Source: Flavobacteriales bacterium (GTDB lineage: Bacteria > Bacteroidota > Bacteroidia > Flavobacteriales > UA16). Taken from it: a stretch of 7,909 bases of DNA. Each line of letters begins with the position of its first letter. Positions within the stretch are counted from its first letter, which is position 1. This document shows, piece by piece, positions 5,689 to 7,909 of the stretch. A program made the position numbers and the translations under genes. Under the pieces are notes generated by a model. The model was not told the origin of the DNA and ran no database searches. It was given only the letters and a program-made list of their open reading frames with translations. The stretch spans positions 1 to 7,909 of the forward strand of contig JAURKF010000042.1 of assembly GCA_030831885.1 (NCBI GenBank), given 5' to 3'.

Positions 5689-7449
5689 ATGTTAGCTAAA
5701 AAACTCATCACCACCGATTCCCTGGCCGCGGCGACACGCCTGCCAAAAGACAATTTGCTCATTGCAATTCTCAGCAAAGTAGCTCGAATCGAACAAGTGA
5801 ATGAGTTGTATGAAGTTATGTGTGATAATCCCGGTTTGGGAAGTGTCGAAGCGTTATTTGATCAACTCGAAGTTGCAATAGATATTGATGAGAAGCAACT
5901 GGAAAATATTCCAAGCACAGGACCTTTCATTGTGGTGGCAAACCATCCGTTTGGAGCGTTGGACGGCTTGGCTATGATTTTAGCAATAGCCAAGGTGAGG
6001 CCGGATTTCAAAGTGATGGCGAATTTTCTCTTGCAAAATGTAGAGCCTATAAAAGACTATTTCATTTCCGTTAATCCATTTGAAACACGTCGTACGGTGT
6101 TTTCAAACGTGAGTGGCCTGAAGGCCGTTAAACAACACCTCGACGCAGGTGGTCCGCTTGGAATTTTTCCGGCAGGTGAGGTAAGTGCATATCAGGGAGA
6201 TGTGCATGCTGTGGCCGACAAGAAATGGGCAGGTTCAGCCATTAAAATTGTACGCAACGCTAAAGTACCTGTGATTCCTATCTATTTCGATGGGCGCAAT
6301 TCCCGATTGTTTCAATTGTTGGGTATGATACATCCGAACCTGCGCACGTTGGCGTTGCCTGCCGAAATGCTTCGAAAGAAAGGGGCTACAATTCGAATGA
6401 AAATTGGCAAGCCCATTCAGCCTAAGGACACGGAAATTTTTGCATCATTAGATCAATACGGACGTTACCTGAGAGCAAAGACATATGCACTTGGAAGCGA
6501 GTTTGAAGTGAAGCGTGACTATTTCCGCTCCTTTCGAATCGCCCGTTCCCCGCAAGCAATTATTTCGGCTGTAGAATCTGACTTAGTCGCAAATGAAATA
6601 CTCTCGATTCAAGACTGCAAAACGCTCAGTTATGATCATTTTGATTGCTTCGTTGCAAGTAGCAGTCGCATACCGAATTGCCTGCGTGAAATAGGTCGGT
6701 TGCGTGAAGTTACTTTTCGCTCGGTAGGTGAGGGCACCAATAAGAGCATTGATTTAGACGAATACGACTTGTACTATCATCATCTCATATTATGGGATCG
6801 AAATGCCACAAGAATTGTAGGAGCTTATCGTGTTGGTAATGGTGAGCAAATTTTGGAACGATATGGTAGAAAAGGTTTTTATACATCGTCGCTTTTTCGC
6901 ATGAGCTCTAAAATGGATGCAATGCTGAGTCAATCGGTGGAACTTGGGCGCTCATTTATTGTGGAGGAATATCAAAAACATCGTTTATCGCTCTTCCTGT
7001 TATGGAAAGGAATTCTTCATTACCTGCTTTCCAATCCGAATTCCCGTTACATCATTGGGCCGGTATCAATCAGCAATCAATACCAGGACGTCAGCAAGGA
7101 TTTGATTATTCAATTCATATCGAAACATTATTTTGATCAAAACTTGGCGGAGCATGTCGCGCCTCGCAACAGATTCAAGCCCAAAATTAAAAAAGTAGAT
7201 ACAGAGGCCTTATTGGATGCTACACAGAACGATATCAAAAAAATGGATCGTATTATCAGCGAAATTGAACCATCTAGCTTTACCATGCCGGTGTTGCTAA
7301 AAAAATATCTGCAGCAGAATGCTAAAATTATTGCCTTCAATTGTGATCCGAAATTCAATCATGCGCTTGATGGACTGATGTACCTCGACATGATGAATCT
7401 GCCTGAAGGCACCATAGAAACTTTGCAGCGTGAGATGGTAAGCCAATAG
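5689..7449 (+). CDS. OlsF-like bifunctional acyltransferase (PlsC-type plus OlsB-type GNAT domains)
   Basis: A 586-residue fusion of two acyltransferases. The N-terminal half (about 75-265) is a lysophospholipid acyltransferase domain: NHPFGALDG carries the catalytic His86 and Asp92, F-P-A-G-E-V (160-165) is the substrate motif, and V-P-V-I-P-I-Y-F (193-200) is the last conserved block. The C-terminal half (about 325-565) is an OlsB/hemolysin-type GNAT domain: R-E-I-G-R-L-R-E (333-340), I-V-G-A-Y-R-V (376-382), V-E-L-G-R-S-F-I (417-424), L-L-W-K-G-I (437-442) and P-V-L-L-K-K-Y-L (534-541). This is the layout of OlsF, which N-acylates ornithine with a 3-hydroxy acyl chain and then O-acylates the product to an ornithine lipid at the inner membrane. 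In Bacteroidota the head group might instead be glycine or a serine-glycine dipeptide. The start lies 2 nt after the deiminase stop, indicating one transcript and possibly translational coupling. Confidence 0.8.
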   Translation: MLAKKLITTDSLAAATRLPKDNLLIAILSKVARIEQVNELYEVMCDNPGLGSVEALFDQLEVAIDIDEKQLENIPSTGPFIVVANHPFGALDGLAMILAIAKVRPDFKVMANFLLQNVEPIKDYFISVNPFETRRTVFSNVSGLKAVKQHLDAGGPLGIFPAGEVSAYQGDVHAVADKKWAGSAIKIVRNAKVPVIPIYFDGRNSRLFQLLGMIHPNLRTLALPAEMLRKKGATIRMKIGKPIQPKDTEIFASLDQYGRYLRAKTYALGSEFEVKRDYFRSFRIARSPQAIISAVESDLVANEILSIQDCKTLSYDHFDCFVASSSRIPNCLREIGRLREVTFRSVGEGTNKSIDLDEYDLYYHHLILWDRNATRIVGAYRVGNGEQILERYGRKGFYTSSLFRMSSKMDAMLSQSVELGRSFIVEEYQKHRLSLFLLWKGILHYLLSNPNSRYIIGPVSISNQYQDVSKDLIIQFISKHYFDQNLAEHVAPRNRFKPKIKKVDTEALLDATQNDIKKMDRIISEIEPSSFTMPVLLKKYLQQNAKIIAFNCDPKFNHALDGLMYLDMMNLPEGTIETLQREMVSQ

Positions 7450-7487
7450 GCTTCTTGCATTACCTTCCGACCAAATTCGTATTGACT

Positions 7488-7909
7488 ATGTCCGATCGCA
7501 GGAAATTTATAAAAGCATCGGCAGCCACCGGTCTTGGATTAGGACTGGGCGCCTTCACCCGTTTTTTTGCTCAATCTCACGAGCAAACAGAAACTCCTCC
7601 CGTATTTAAAGAGGGTCTTGTGCTTTCCACCTGGGATGCCGGAATACCCGCCAATGAAGCCGCTTGGAAAGCAATGCAGGCTGGAGGTAATGCACTCGAC
7701 ATGGCTGAGAAGGGAGTGAACGATACAGAAGCTAATTTGTCGAACCTTACCGTAGGGCTTGGCGGCTTTCCCGATCGTGATGGTCACACTACGCTTGATG
7801 CTTGTATTATGGACAGTGCGGGAAATGCCGGAAGTGTCATGTTCTTGGAGCACATAAAACATCCCGCTTCCGTGGCTCGCAGGGTTATGGAAAAAACACC
7901 ACATGTAAT
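7488..7909 (+). CDS. Glycosylasparaginase (Ntn-hydrolase, asparaginase 2 family) with Tat signal, 3'-truncated by the window
   Basis: An open frame runs from the ATG at 7488 to the window end (140 codons and 2 nt). It starts with a twin-arginine signal, D-R-R-K-F-I-K at residues 3-9, then a glycine/alanine-rich hydrophobic segment to A-Q near 28, so folded export to the periplasm is expected. The mature part matches Flavobacterium/Elizabethkingia glycosylasparaginase: V-L-S-T-W-D, N-E-A-A-W-K-A-M-Q-A-G-G-N-A-L-D, G-G-F-P-D-R-D-G, T-L-D-A-C-I-M-D, E-H-I-K-H-P-x-S-V-A-R and V-M-E-K-T-P-H-V. The family cleaves the GlcNAc-asparagine bond of glycoprotein remnants, releasing ammonia and aspartate. 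The autocatalytic threonine that splits the precursor lies beyond the window, so activity cannot be confirmed. It starts 38 bp after the acyltransferase on the same strand, with no terminator or good promoter between. Confidence 0.88.
   Translation, partial: MSDRRKFIKASAATGLGLGLGAFTRFFAQSHEQTETPPVFKEGLVLSTWDAGIPANEAAWKAMQAGGNALDMAEKGVNDTEANLSNLTVGLGGFPDRDGHTTLDACIMDSAGNAGSVMFLEHIKHPASVARRVMEKTPHV

Noticed and set aside
7539..7904. 121-residue open frame on the minus strand at the right edge
   Set aside because: The plus strand here encodes a clear glycosylasparaginase with a Tat signal; the minus frame shows no motif.

Overview
The window looks like a piece of a Bacteroidota chromosome. Two proteins end in a type IX secretion (T9SS) type-A sorting domain. 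At least one promoter matches the Bacteroidota form (TTG, 22 nt, TAnnTTTG). No start codon has a clear Shine-Dalgarno sequence, and GlmM is the archaeal-like form typical of that phylum. Nothing in the sequence supports a genus. No tRNA, rRNA, CRISPR array, insertion sequence or phage gene was seen.

Left part, minus strand (1-1517): glmM (phosphoglucosamine mutase, 129-1517, TTG start), followed 62 bp downstream on the same strand by the first 22 codons of a class V cysteine desulfurase (1-66), which runs off the window edge. A 93-bp divergent intergenic region (1518-1610) carries a perfect 8+8 bp inverted repeat and two Bacteroidota -7-like boxes.

Middle part, plus strand (1611-3042): an AcpH-type acyl carrier protein phosphodiesterase, then a small secreted protein of unknown function with a short T9SS sorting tail. 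After it come a weak terminator-like sequence and a 229-bp gap with the best promoter candidate in the window.

Right part, plus strand (3272-7909): four closely spaced genes. These are a lipoprotein with an Ig-like carboxypeptidase-regulatory-type domain; a secreted deiminase with the same domain order and active-site pattern as Porphyromonas gingivalis peptidylarginine deiminase (PPAD); an OlsF-like two-domain acyltransferase (PlsC-type plus OlsB-type GNAT) starting 2 nt after the deiminase stop; and the start of a Tat-exported glycosylasparaginase cut by the window edge. Three products are predicted to be exported, and the fourth makes or remodels aminolipids. The PPAD-like gene in this setting is the most interesting content. 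A shared role, such as extracytoplasmic processing of protein arginine and glycosyl-asparagine combined with aminolipid envelope chemistry, is inference from gene order only.
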